This document shows, piece after piece, positions 1-5,440 of a stretch of 5,546 nucleotides of DNA. The stretch is from NCBI GenBank assembly GCA_000432015.1, contig HF985406.1, positions 1 through 5,546 on the forward strand, given 5' to 3'. The stretch's first letter is position 1. Every line of letters starts with the position of its first letter. The notes under the pieces are model-generated. The model did no database searches and was not told where the DNA came from. It worked only from the letters and a program-made list of their open reading frames with translations. The DNA comes from Clostridium sp. CAG:1024 (GTDB lineage Bacteria; Bacillota; Clostridia; Christensenellales; CAG-138). The position numbers and the translations under genes are program-made.

Positions 1-900
1 CCGCGTACCCGCGTCGGCGTCATGACGGTCGCCATGAAGGACGGCGAAGCGCAGACCGGCTTTGAAGGCCCCGGCTGCGGCACGGGCTTTGAAGCATATG
101 CGGAGCGCATCGACGTCATTGCCGCTGCAAGGGACGCGGCAAACACTGCCGTCACGATGCTCCATGCACCGGAATGCCCTGCGGGGCGCATCCCGGCGGT
201 GATCGACGGCGGCTTCGGCGGCGTCATCTTCCACGAAGCCTGCGGCCACAGCCTCGAAGCGACGAGCGTTGCGCGCGGCAACTCCGTATTCAGCGGAAAG
301 ATCGGTGAAAAGATTGCGGCGGACTGCGTGTCCGCGGTCGACGACGGCACGCTCGCGGGCGAGTGGGGGACGCTGTCCGTTGACGATGAAGGTACGCCGA
401 CCCGGCGCAATCTGCTCATCGAAAACGGGATCCTGCGCGGCTATCTTATCGACAGGCTCGGCGGACGCATCATGGGAATGCCCGTGACCGGCTCGTCCCG
501 CAGGCAGAATTATATGCTCGCGCCCACGTCGCGCATGACGAACACCTTCATTTGTCCGGGAACGGACGATGAGGAGGAGATGATCCGCCAGATGGATCGC
601 GGTCTCTATGCAAAGCGTATGGGCGGCGGCAGCGTGAACCCCGTAACGGGCGAATTCAACTTCGCCGTGTCCGAGGGCTACTTTGTCCGCGACGGCAGGA
701 TCCATTGCCCGGTGCGCGGCGCGACGCTCATCGGCAAGGGGTCGGAGATTCTGAAAAAGATCGACCGCGTCGGACGCAGAATGTGGATGGGACAGGGCAT
801 GTGCGGTTCGCTTTCCGGCTCGATCCCGACGAATGTGGGACAGCCGCGCATCCGCGTATCCGAGATCACCGTCGGCGGCAAGGGAGGTGCGATCGAATGA
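1..900 (+). CDS. tldD: TldD metalloprotease subunit, 5'-truncated by the window edge
   Basis: This is the catalytic subunit of the TldD/TldE (PmbA) cytosolic metalloprotease, which in E. coli cleaves unstructured peptides, processes microcin B17 and helps degrade the antitoxin CcdA. The frame is open from base 1 (PRTRVGVM...), so the ATG at 22 is internal and not the start. The visible 299 residues are the C-terminal part; E. coli TldD has about 480, so roughly 180 are missing. Seen in sequence: the metal-binding HEACGH motif (HExxxH) at 232-249, in the context GGVIFHEACGHSLEAT. Near the C terminus is the family signature GMCGSLSGSIPTNVGQP; its Cys codon at 802-804 matches the third metal ligand known in TldD. 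The stop codon overlaps the start of the next gene (ATGA), so the two are translationally coupled, which suits a heterodimer. Identification is confident; the substrate in this organism is unknown. Confidence 0.95.
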   Translation, partial: PRTRVGVMTVAMKDGEAQTGFEGPGCGTGFEAYAERIDVIAAARDAANTAVTMLHAPECPAGRIPAVIDGGFGGVIFHEACGHSLEATSVARGNSVFSGKIGEKIAADCVSAVDDGTLAGEWGTLSVDDEGTPTRRNLLIENGILRGYLIDRLGGRIMGMPVTGSSRRQNYMLAPTSRMTNTFICPGTDDEEEMIRQMDRGLYAKRMGGGSVNPVTGEFNFAVSEGYFVRDGRIHCPVRGATLIGKGSEILKKIDRVGRRMWMGQGMCGSLSGSIPTNVGQPRIRVSEITVGGKGGAIE

Positions 901-2228
901 AACTGGAAGAATACCGCAGCAGGGCGTTTGCCTATGCGCTCGAGCAGGGCTGCGATGCGGCCGAAACATACTACGTTTCCGGCGATTCCCTTTCGATGAA
1001 CGCGCAGGACGGCGAGATCGACCGCTATGAGGTCAGCCGCCAGGCGGGCTTGAGCCTCCGCGTTCAATATGAAGGCAGCGACGGCTATGCGTATACCGAG
1101 GCGCTGGACGATCCGGAACAGCTCGTGCGCCGCGCCATGGACAACGCGAAGATCATTGAAACAACGGACGAGCATCCCATGCAGGGACGCTGCACCTATG
1201 AAACGGTCACGCCTGCGCCGAATCCCTTTGAAGGGCTCAGCGAGGAGGAGATGATCCAAAAGACGCTCCGGCTCGAAAAGGCCGCGCTAACGGCCGATCC
1301 CTCGGTCAAGCGAACCGCGGTATGCGAAGTCGGCCGCGGCACGGGTCACATTGAACTGCACAACACGCGCGGCCTTGCCGCCGTGCGGGACGTCTCCGAA
1401 GGCTACTGCGCGGTCGAGACGATCCTCGGGAAAAACGGTACGCTTAAAACGGGCTATGCCGTGCGCGTAGGCGCGGAAGCCGCAAAGCTCGGCGCATGCG
1501 CAAAGGCCGCCGTGCGCGAGGGTCTCGAAAAGTTCGGCGCGTCCACCGTGCCGTCCGGCGAGTACCGCATCCTGCTCAAAAACACCGCCGCTTCCGATCT
1601 GCTGCGCGCGTTTATGCCCGTGTTCTCCGCGGACGAAGCGCAAAAGGGCTGCTCGCTGCTCGCGGGCAGGGAGGGGCAGACCGTCGGCAGCGAGAAGATC
1701 AGCATCGTGGACGACCCGTTCCATCCGGTGTCGCCGCGCGCGTTCGACGGCGAGGGAACGCCCTGCCGCAGAAAGGACGTCGTCGAGAACGGCGTGCTGA
1801 AAACGCTTCTGCACAACCTTAAGACCGCAAGAAAGGCGGGCGTCAAAAGCACGGGCAACGCAAGGCGTGCGTCCGCGGCATCGCCCGTCGGCATCGGCCC
1901 CACGGTGTTCTATGTCGTGCCGGGCAAGTCCCCGTACAGCGCGCTCGTCAAGCGGCTGAAGAACGGACTCGTCATTACCTCGCTCGAGGGCCTGCACGCG
2001 GGGCTGGACCCCGTCTCCGGCGATTTTTCGCTGAAAGCGGAGGGCTTTTTCGTCGAGGACGGCAGGATCGTGCGCCCCGTTTCCGAGATCACGGTCGCGG
2101 GGAATTTCCTCACGCTTCTGCAGGATACGCAGGCCGTTGGCAGCGATCTCAGGTTTCCCTATGCGGGCGCGGATTATGTCGCCAGCCCGAGCCTGCTGCT
2201 GCGCCGGCTCGTCGTTGCGGGCGGTTGA
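897..2228 (+). CDS. tldE: TldE/PmbA-like subunit of the TldD/TldE protease
   Basis: This is the non-catalytic partner of TldD; the TldD-TldE dimer forms the peptide-threading channel. The start is the ATG at 897-899, which overlaps the tldD stop as ATGA and has GGGAGGTG at 882-889, 7 nt upstream. An in-frame extension to 705 would lie inside tldD and has no comparable site. The product has 443 residues, close to E. coli PmbA (about 450). Seen in sequence: an N-terminal domain beginning MKLEEYRSRAFAYALEQG; the family segments FMPVFSADEAQKG and DDPFHPVSPRAFDGEGTPCR; and a C-terminal block GLDPVSGDFSLKAEGFFVEDG that resembles the NPVTGEFNFAVSEGYFVRDG block of the upstream TldD, as expected for paralogues. 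No HExxxH motif is present, which fits TldE rather than a second TldD. The symbol pmbA would serve equally well. Confidence 0.94.
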   Translation: MKLEEYRSRAFAYALEQGCDAAETYYVSGDSLSMNAQDGEIDRYEVSRQAGLSLRVQYEGSDGYAYTEALDDPEQLVRRAMDNAKIIETTDEHPMQGRCTYETVTPAPNPFEGLSEEEMIQKTLRLEKAALTADPSVKRTAVCEVGRGTGHIELHNTRGLAAVRDVSEGYCAVETILGKNGTLKTGYAVRVGAEAAKLGACAKAAVREGLEKFGASTVPSGEYRILLKNTAASDLLRAFMPVFSADEAQKGCSLLAGREGQTVGSEKISIVDDPFHPVSPRAFDGEGTPCRRKDVVENGVLKTLLHNLKTARKAGVKSTGNARRASAASPVGIGPTVFYVVPGKSPYSALVKRLKNGLVITSLEGLHAGLDPVSGDFSLKAEGFFVEDGRIVRPVSEITVAGNFLTLLQDTQAVGSDLRFPYAGADYVASPSLLLRRLVVAGG

Positions 2229-2290
2229 GCCGTATCTGCGCGGCAACGCGGACAAACGCCCGATTTTTCGGAAAAATAAGAAGATTTTCA

Positions 2291-2326
2291 TTGACATGGC
2301 CCCGGGCTTGTGGTATCTTATTCAAG
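2291..2326 (+). promoter_or_regulatory. Sigma-A-type promoter for rpmG-secE-nusG
   Basis: A perfect -35 TTGACA at 2291-2296 is followed by a 17-bp spacer and a -10 TATCTT at 2314-2319. A TGG immediately before it gives an extended -10 (TGn). The expected start is near G2326, leaving a 5' UTR of about 56 nt before rpmG. The region just upstream (about 2262-2290) is markedly A/T-rich in a GC-rich sequence, including an ATTTTT-CGG-AAAAAT inverted repeat at 2263-2277. It could act as an UP element. The match is by consensus only. Confidence 0.8.
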
Positions 2327-2328
2327 GT

Positions 2329-2350
2329 GCCCCCAAAGGGGCTCATTTTT
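2329..2350 (+). terminator. Short GC hairpin plus T-run, possible terminator or 5'-end stabiliser
   Basis: GCCCC at 2329-2333 pairs with GGGGC at 2338-2342 around a CAAA loop. TCA follows and then five T residues at 2346-2350. The 5-bp stem is short and the T-run is offset by 3 nt, so it is a weak intrinsic terminator at best. It could end read-through from tldE, for which I see no better terminator. It lies only about 3 nt inside the predicted rpmG transcript, so a role in protecting that mRNA's 5' end is equally possible. Confidence 0.35.
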
Positions 2351-2381
2351 GATATGTGAACCTAATAGGAGGGGTATCGTC

Positions 2382-2531
2382 ATGCGCGTTAAGATCACGT
2401 TGGCCTGCACCGAGTGCAAGCAGAGAAATTACAACACCTTCAAGAACAAGAAGAACGATCCCGATCGCGTCGAGTTCATGAAGTATTGCCGGTTCTGCCG
2501 CAAGCACACGCTCCATCGCGAATCCAAGTAA
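2382..2531 (+). CDS. rpmG: 50S ribosomal protein L33, zinc-ribbon type
   Basis: L33 is a small protein of the large ribosomal subunit, located near the E site. The product has 49 residues, the normal length. Seen in sequence: MRVKITLACTEC at the N terminus, the conserved NYNTFKNKKNDPDR centre, and two CxxC pairs (Cys9/Cys12 and Cys36/Cys39) that form a zinc ribbon. This is therefore the zinc-binding (C+) form. Many Firmicutes also carry a zinc-free paralogue used under zinc limitation; none is visible here. The start is set by AGGAGGGG at 2367-2374, 7 nt before the ATG; the upstream in-frame ATG at 2310 lies within the promoter. It is the first gene after the promoter at 2291 and is followed by secE after 24 nt. 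No tRNA lies in that gap. Confidence 0.97.
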   Translation: MRVKITLACTECKQRNYNTFKNKKNDPDRVEFMKYCRFCRKHTLHRESK

Positions 2532-2555
2532 CAAAGCCGTAAAGGAAGAGGAATC

Positions 2556-2828
2556 ATGGCAAAGGAAATGAAGGCTGCCGACAAGAAGGCCGTCGATAAA
2601 AAGACCGCCGACAAGAAGGCCAAGAAGGAAAACCGCTTCAGCCTCATCCGCTATTTCCGCGAGATGTTCGGCGAGGTCAAGAAGCTCACCTGGCTGACCG
2701 GCAAGGAGCTGCTCTCGCACACGGTCGCTGTGTTTGTGTTCGTGATCGTGATGGCGGTCGTGATCTATGTGCTGGATCTTGCGTTCGGTTCCGGCATGGG
2801 TGCGCTTGAGAGCATCAAGATCGGGTGA
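2556..2828 (+). CDS. secE: Preprotein translocase subunit SecE
   Basis: SecE is the small essential clamp subunit of the SecYEG membrane channel. The product has 90 residues, in the single-span form usual outside the Enterobacteria. Seen in sequence: a lysine-rich N-terminal tail (about 1-26) built of DKK pentads; an amphipathic segment RFSLIRYFREMFGEVKKLTW (27-46) matching the conserved cytoplasmic helix; and one membrane span at about 55-75 (TVAVFVFVIVMAVVIYVLDL). In most SecE proteins the hinge reads W-P; here it is Trp46-Leu47. The ribosome binding site is a loose GGAAGAGG at 2544-2551, only 4 nt before the ATG. The stop codon is 4 nt from the nusG start, so the two are probably translationally coupled. 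The secE-nusG pairing is nearly universal and supports the call. Confidence 0.95.
   Translation: MAKEMKAADKKAVDKKTADKKAKKENRFSLIRYFREMFGEVKKLTWLTGKELLSHTVAVFVFVIVMAVVIYVLDLAFGSGMGALESIKIG
2574..2618 (+). repeat. Three tandem 15-bp units encoding AADKK-AVDKK-TADKK in SecE
   Basis: Residues 7-21 of SecE are three pentads ending in DKK. At DNA level the 15-mer GCCGACAAGAAGGCC occurs exactly at 2577-2591 and again at 2607-2621, one diverged unit apart. This suggests growth of the flexible cationic tail by short tandem duplication. The segment lies before the conserved SecE core, so its copy number is probably free to vary. Confidence 0.8.
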
Positions 2829-2832
2829 CGCC

Positions 2833-3408
2833 ATGAGCCAGGAAGCCAGATGGTTTGTCGTCCATACCTATTCCGGGTATGAGAACAAGGTCAAAGAAGA
2901 CCTTGAAAAATCCATCGAGAACCTTGGCATGCAGGACACCGTACTCGAGGTCAAGTATCCCACGGAGGAGGCCATCGAGATCCTCCCGAGCGGGAAGAAA
3001 AAGGTGACGCAGCGCAAGGTATTCCCGGGCTACGTCATGGTCAAGATGCTGGTCGACGTCGTGGAAAAGCCCCGCGAGGACGGCGGAAAGAGCATCGAGT
3101 GGGTCATGAACCCGCGCGCCTGGTACGTCGTGCGGAACACGCGCGGCGTGACCGGATTTGTGGGACCGGGAAGCAAGCCCGTGCCGCTCTCCGACGAGGA
3201 AGTGACGGCCATGGGCGTCGAGCGGATCCCGATCGTGCTGAATATCGAGGTGGGCGAGAGCGTCCGCGTCGTGTCCGGCCCGCTTGAGAACTTCATCGGT
3301 CGGGTCGAGCAGCTCGATCCCGAACGGCAGAAGGTCAAGCTCACGGTGTCCATGTTCGGCAGAGAAACGCCGGTCGAGCTGGATTTCGTCCAGGTGCAAA
3401 AGATCTGA
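2833..3408 (+). CDS. nusG: Transcription termination/antitermination factor NusG
   Basis: NusG binds RNA polymerase through its N-terminal domain and modulates pausing, termination and transcription-translation coupling. The product has 191 residues. Seen in sequence: the NGN domain beginning ARWFVVHTYSGYENKVKEDL (5-24), with RKVFPGYVMVKM (61-72) and WYVVRNTRGVTGFVGPGSKP (97-116); then the KOW domain EVGESVRVVSGPLENFIGRV (139-158), ending FGRETPVELDFVQV. Residues about 76-94 (VVEKPREDGGKSIEWVMNP) form a longer loop than the short linker usual between VKM and WYVVRNT. The ATG at 2833 is chosen because it starts the canonical N terminus; an in-frame upstream option at 2767 lies inside secE. Its only ribosome-binding signal is a weak GGTGA overlapping the secE stop, which implies coupled translation. 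Confidence 0.96.
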   Translation: MSQEARWFVVHTYSGYENKVKEDLEKSIENLGMQDTVLEVKYPTEEAIEILPSGKKKVTQRKVFPGYVMVKMLVDVVEKPREDGGKSIEWVMNPRAWYVVRNTRGVTGFVGPGSKPVPLSDEEVTAMGVERIPIVLNIEVGESVRVVSGPLENFIGRVEQLDPERQKVKLTVSMFGRETPVELDFVQVQKI

Positions 3409-3538
3409 CGGTCGTCCGTCGATGGTACGAACAAGAGAAAAACACAGGCTGTTTTTCGCGCAGACTGCTGCGCAAAAAATAGATGTGGGAGGGGGAGGCA
3501 CCCCGTCCGCACCACAAAATACTTAGGAGGGAACTGCA
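3409..3538 (+). promoter_or_regulatory. nusG-rplK spacer with three potential hairpins (candidate rplK-rplA leader)
   Basis: No gene and no convincing promoter is visible in this 130-nt gap, so rplK-rplA is probably transcribed from upstream. It can fold into three hairpins. The first is GACGG/CCGTC at 3407-3420 with a TCGT loop, overlapping the nusG stop. The second is GCGCAG/CTGCGC at 3458-3473, extended by TTTTT/AAAAA at 3452-3456 and 3474-3478 with C3457 unpaired. The third, at 3485-3512, is GTGGGAGGGG facing CCCC-G-TCC-G-CAC. None has a T-run after the stem, so none looks like a terminator. L1 is known to repress the L11-L1 operon translationally in several bacteria and in archaea; whether this leader is an L1 site is inference. 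Confidence 0.5.
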
Positions 3539-3964
3539 ATGGCAAAGAAAATCGTCGGCTATGTAAAGCTGCAAATTCCTGCGGGCAAGGCAACGCCCGC
3601 GCCGCCGGTCGGCCCCGCGCTCGGCCAGCACGGTCTGAACATCATGGGCTTCTGCAAAGAGTTCAATGAAAAGACCAACAAGCAGGCGGGACTCATCATC
3701 CCCGTCGTCATCACCGTCTATCAGGATCACACCTTCTCCTTCATCACGAAGACGCCTCCGGCCGCCGTACTGATCAAGAAGGCGTGCAACATCGAGTCCG
3801 CGTCCGGCACGCCGAACAAGATCAAGGTCGCAACCATCACGAAGGCTCAGGTGAAGGAAATCGCAGAGCTCAAGATGCCCGATCTCAATGCAGCGAGCGT
3901 TGAGGCCGCAATGAGCATGGTCGCAGGCACCGCCCGCAGCATGGGCGTTGTCGTCGGCGAGTAA
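3539..3964 (+). CDS. rplK: 50S ribosomal protein L11
   Basis: L11 binds the GTPase-associated centre of 23S rRNA and takes part in factor-dependent GTP hydrolysis; it is also the site of thiopeptide action and, in bacteria with RelA, is needed for the stringent response. The product has 141 residues, the same as E. coli L11. Seen in sequence: N-terminal domain MAKKIVGYVKLQIPAGKATP with the proline-rich PAPPVGPALGQHG (20-32) that thiostrepton contacts, then IMGFCKEFNEKT; and the RNA-binding C-terminal domain with TPPAAVLIKKA and SMGVVV near the end. The start is fixed by AGGAGGG at 3525-3531, 7 nt before the ATG. The stop codon overlaps the rplA ribosome binding site, so L11 and L1 are tightly coupled. 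Confidence 0.98.
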   Translation: MAKKIVGYVKLQIPAGKATPAPPVGPALGQHGLNIMGFCKEFNEKTNKQAGLIIPVVITVYQDHTFSFITKTPPAAVLIKKACNIESASGTPNKIKVATITKAQVKEIAELKMPDLNAASVEAAMSMVAGTARSMGVVVGE

Positions 3965-3976
3965 GGAGGAGCGACG

Positions 3977-4666
3977 ATGAAGCACGGTAAGAAGTATATC
4001 GACAGCAAGAAGAGCATCGACACGCTGAAGCAGTACGATGTGCACGAGGGCCTTGAGGCGGTCGTCAGCACCGCGAAGGCCAAGTTCGATGAGACCATCG
4101 AAGCCTCCATCCGCTTGGGCGTTGACCCGCGCCATGCAGACCAGCAGGTCCGCGGCGCCGTGGTTCTGCCGCACGGCACGGGCAAGACCGTCCGCGTTCT
4201 CGTTTTCGCAAAGGCCGACAAGGCACGCGAAGCGCAGGAGGCAGGTGCGGATTACGTCGGCGACGAGGATCTCGTGAAGAAGATCCAGACCGAGAACTGG
4301 TTCGACTTCGACGTTTGCGTCGCGACCCCGGACATGATGGGCGTCGTCGGCCGCATCGGCCGTATCCTCGGACCGAAGGGCCTCATGCCGAACCCGAAGA
4401 GCGGCACGGTCACGATGGACGTCGCAAAGGCGATCGCGGACATCAAAGCCGGTAAGGTCGAGTACCGCGTGGACAAGACCTCCATCTGCCACTGCCCGAT
4501 CGGCAAAGCGTCTTTCGGCGTTGAAAAGCTTGAGGAGAACCTGAACACCCTGATGGACGCCATCATCAAGGCAAAGCCGGCGGCCGCGAAGGGTACCTAC
4601 ATCAAGAGCCTCGTCGTTTCCTCGACGATGGGCCCTGGCGTGAAGTTCAACGCCATGAAGTTCTAA
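3977..4666 (+). CDS. rplA: 50S ribosomal protein L1
   Basis: L1 forms the mobile L1 stalk that moves deacylated tRNA out of the E site, and in many organisms it represses its own mRNA by binding a site that resembles its rRNA target. The product has 229 residues, against about 233 in E. coli. Seen in sequence: N-terminal MKHGKKYIDSKKSID; domain I motif VRGAVVLPHGTGKTVRVLVF (58-77); domain II signature GRILGPKGLMPNPKSGTVT (128-146); and the return to domain I with GKVEYRVDKT and CHCPIGKASF (171-180). The C terminus is conserved (SSTMGPGVKF). AAGGAGGA at 3963-3970 overlaps the rplK stop and sits 6 nt before the ATG. No terminator follows; the next promoter begins 9 nt after the stop. Confidence 0.98.
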   Translation: MKHGKKYIDSKKSIDTLKQYDVHEGLEAVVSTAKAKFDETIEASIRLGVDPRHADQQVRGAVVLPHGTGKTVRVLVFAKADKAREAQEAGADYVGDEDLVKKIQTENWFDFDVCVATPDMMGVVGRIGRILGPKGLMPNPKSGTVTMDVAKAIADIKAGKVEYRVDKTSICHCPIGKASFGVEKLEENLNTLMDAIIKAKPAAAKGTYIKSLVVSSTMGPGVKFNAMKF

Positions 4667-4675
4667 GGAAAACCG

Positions 4676-4712
4676 TTGACAAGCGCCACGGGTGCGTGAT
4701 ATACTCATCCGT
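4676..4712 (+). promoter_or_regulatory. Strong extended -10 promoter for the rplJ-rplL operon
   Basis: The -35 TTGACA at 4676-4681 is perfect. An 18-bp spacer leads to TATACT at 4700-4705, preceded by TGA, which makes an extended -10. The start is expected near 4711-4713, leaving a leader of about 150 nt before rplJ. The -35 begins 9 nt after the rplA stop. The -10 lies in the middle of a 31-bp dyad, listed separately. Confidence 0.88.
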
Positions 4713-4715
4713 GGC
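4685..4715. repeat. 31-bp dyad centred on the rplJ promoter -10 (possible operator)
   Basis: GCCACGGGTG at 4685-4694 and CATCCGTGGC at 4706-4715 are inverted repeats matching at 9 of 10 positions, with the outer 7 perfect. They flank an 11-bp centre that contains the -10 element. The arms are about two helical turns apart, a common geometry for a dimeric DNA-binding repressor. In read-through RNA from rplA they would form a hairpin, but no U-run follows, so it is not a terminator. The symmetry is seen; an operator role is inference. Confidence 0.5.
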
Positions 4716-4833
4716 AAATGAATATCGCCCGAGACAGCCGGTAGCGCGAGAGCGTGTAAATCCTGCCGAGGCAAGCATGGTTTGATGCATTCAAAACATA
4801 TGCGCTTCCTGTCTCGCGGCGGGAAGCGTTTTT
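4712..4833 (+). ncRNA. L10 leader, cis-regulatory attenuator of rplJ-rplL
   Basis: This is the 5' leader of rplJ, of the Rfam L10 leader type (RF00557). Core hairpin: CGGTAG (4739-4744) pairs with CTGCCG (4763-4768), and inside it CGC-GAGA-GCG (4745-4754) forms a GNRA-capped stem. The unpaired TGTAAATC at 4755-4762 gives the asymmetric, kink-turn-like bend expected of the L10 binding site. Long-range pairing: CGAGACAG (4730-4737) matches CTGTCTCG (4809-4816) perfectly, and GCC (4727-4729) extends it to GGC (4818-4820) past one bulged C. This pairing uses the 5' arm of the terminator, so the two folds exclude each other. A second competing partner is 4765-4773. In B. subtilis, L10(L12)4 binding to such a leader promotes termination; the same direction here is inference by analogy. 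Confidence 0.88.
4803..4833 (+). terminator. Intrinsic terminator of the L10 leader attenuator
   Basis: CGCTTCC (4803-4809) pairs perfectly with GGAAGCG (4822-4828). The stem can extend inward through T4810-G4821, G4811-C4820, T4812-G4819 and C4813-G4818 to a TCGC loop, and is followed directly by TTTTT at 4829-4833. It ends 12 nt before the rplJ ribosome binding site and well before its start, so it acts as a premature, conditional terminator. The 5' arm is shared with the long-range leader pairing. Confidence 0.87.
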
Positions 4834-4864
4834 CAGTTTGAACCGAGGAGGTGAAACAACAACT

Positions 4865-5392
4865 ATGGCAAATGCAAAGAACATCGAGATGAAGGCCGCT
4901 CAGGTGGCTGAGATCAAGGAAAAGCTCGAGAAGGCAACCTCCGTCGTGCTGTTTGACTACCGTGGACTGACCGTCGCGGAAGTGACTGCGCTGCGTGCGG
5001 AGATGCGCAAGAACGGCGTCCAGTATCTGGTTCTCAAGAACCACATCTTCAAGCGCGCATGCGAGGCTGCCAACGTGGATCTCCACTTTGAGGACCTGCT
5101 GCACGGCACGAACGCTTTCGCGTTCGGTTACGAGGATGCGGTGACCCCCGCGAAAGTCCTGAAAGAGTTCGCAAAGAAAGCGAAGAAGGGCGAGATCAAG
5201 GGCGGTATCATCGAGGGCGAGTTCATGGATGCAGCGAACGTCAACGCGATCGCCGATCTGCCCAGCCGCGACGTGCTCATCGCTCGTCTGCTTGGCAGCA
5301 TGATGTCGCCGATCTCCGGCCTCGCAATCGTACTCGACCAGATCGCCAAGAAGCTTGGCGGCGGCGAAGCGACCGAGGAAGCTGCGGAGTAA
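4865..5392 (+). CDS. rplJ: 50S ribosomal protein L10
   Basis: L10 anchors two or three L7/L12 dimers to the ribosome stalk and, as the L10(L12)4 complex, represses its own operon. The product has 175 residues. Seen in sequence: an N-terminal rRNA-binding domain with SVVLFDYRGLTVAEVTALR (26-44), YLVLKNHIFKRA (54-65) and the GTNAFAF region (81-87); the LPSRDVLIARLLGSM segment (132-146); and a C-terminal helix (about 147-165) that carries the L7/L12 dimers, ending in a short acidic tail (GEATEEAAE). The ATG at 4865 begins the canonical MANAKN N terminus, with AGGAGGTGA at 4846-4854. The gap of 10 nt is rather long. A TTG at 4838 in the same frame precedes this site and is rejected as a start. 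Expression is governed by the leader just upstream. Confidence 0.97.
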   Translation: MANAKNIEMKAAQVAEIKEKLEKATSVVLFDYRGLTVAEVTALRAEMRKNGVQYLVLKNHIFKRACEAANVDLHFEDLLHGTNAFAFGYEDAVTPAKVLKEFAKKAKKGEIKGGIIEGEFMDAANVNAIADLPSRDVLIARLLGSMMSPISGLAIVLDQIAKKLGGGEATEEAAE

Positions 5393-5440
5393 CGCACCAC
5401 AACGACACCAATTTTCAAATTTTTACAGGAGGATTTCATC

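Noticed and set aside
2229..2262. Possible tldE terminator just after its stop
   Set aside because: Only CGCG-GCAA-CGCG (2239-2250) forms a clear stem. It is 4 bp and no T-run follows at a suitable distance.
1287..2297. Long - strand open frame opposite tldE
   Set aside because: It is antisense to a full-length recognised gene, has arginine- and alanine-rich composition typical of shadow frames, and no plausible function.
2304..2326. CTTG-N12-CAAG symmetry over the -10 of the rpmG promoter, considered as a counterpart of the rplJ dyad
   Set aside because: The arms are only 4 bp and share no sequence with the rplJ dyad, so this is within chance expectation.
2532..2555. tRNA gene between rpmG and secE, as occurs in some Firmicutes (tRNA-Trp is often nearby)
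   Set aside because: The gap is only 24 nt and holds just the secE ribosome binding site.
4838..4864. TTG start giving a 9-residue extension of L10
   Set aside because: It precedes the AGGAGGTGA ribosome binding site, which would then be translated. The ATG at 4865 gives the canonical N terminus.
3341..5104. A very long open frame on the - strand opposite the end of nusG, rplK, rplA and the start of rplJ
   Set aside because: It lies entirely antisense to well-recognised ribosomal protein genes. It is His/Arg/Asp/Leu-rich low-complexity in character, as expected from the complement of GC-rich genes, and has no recognisable domain.
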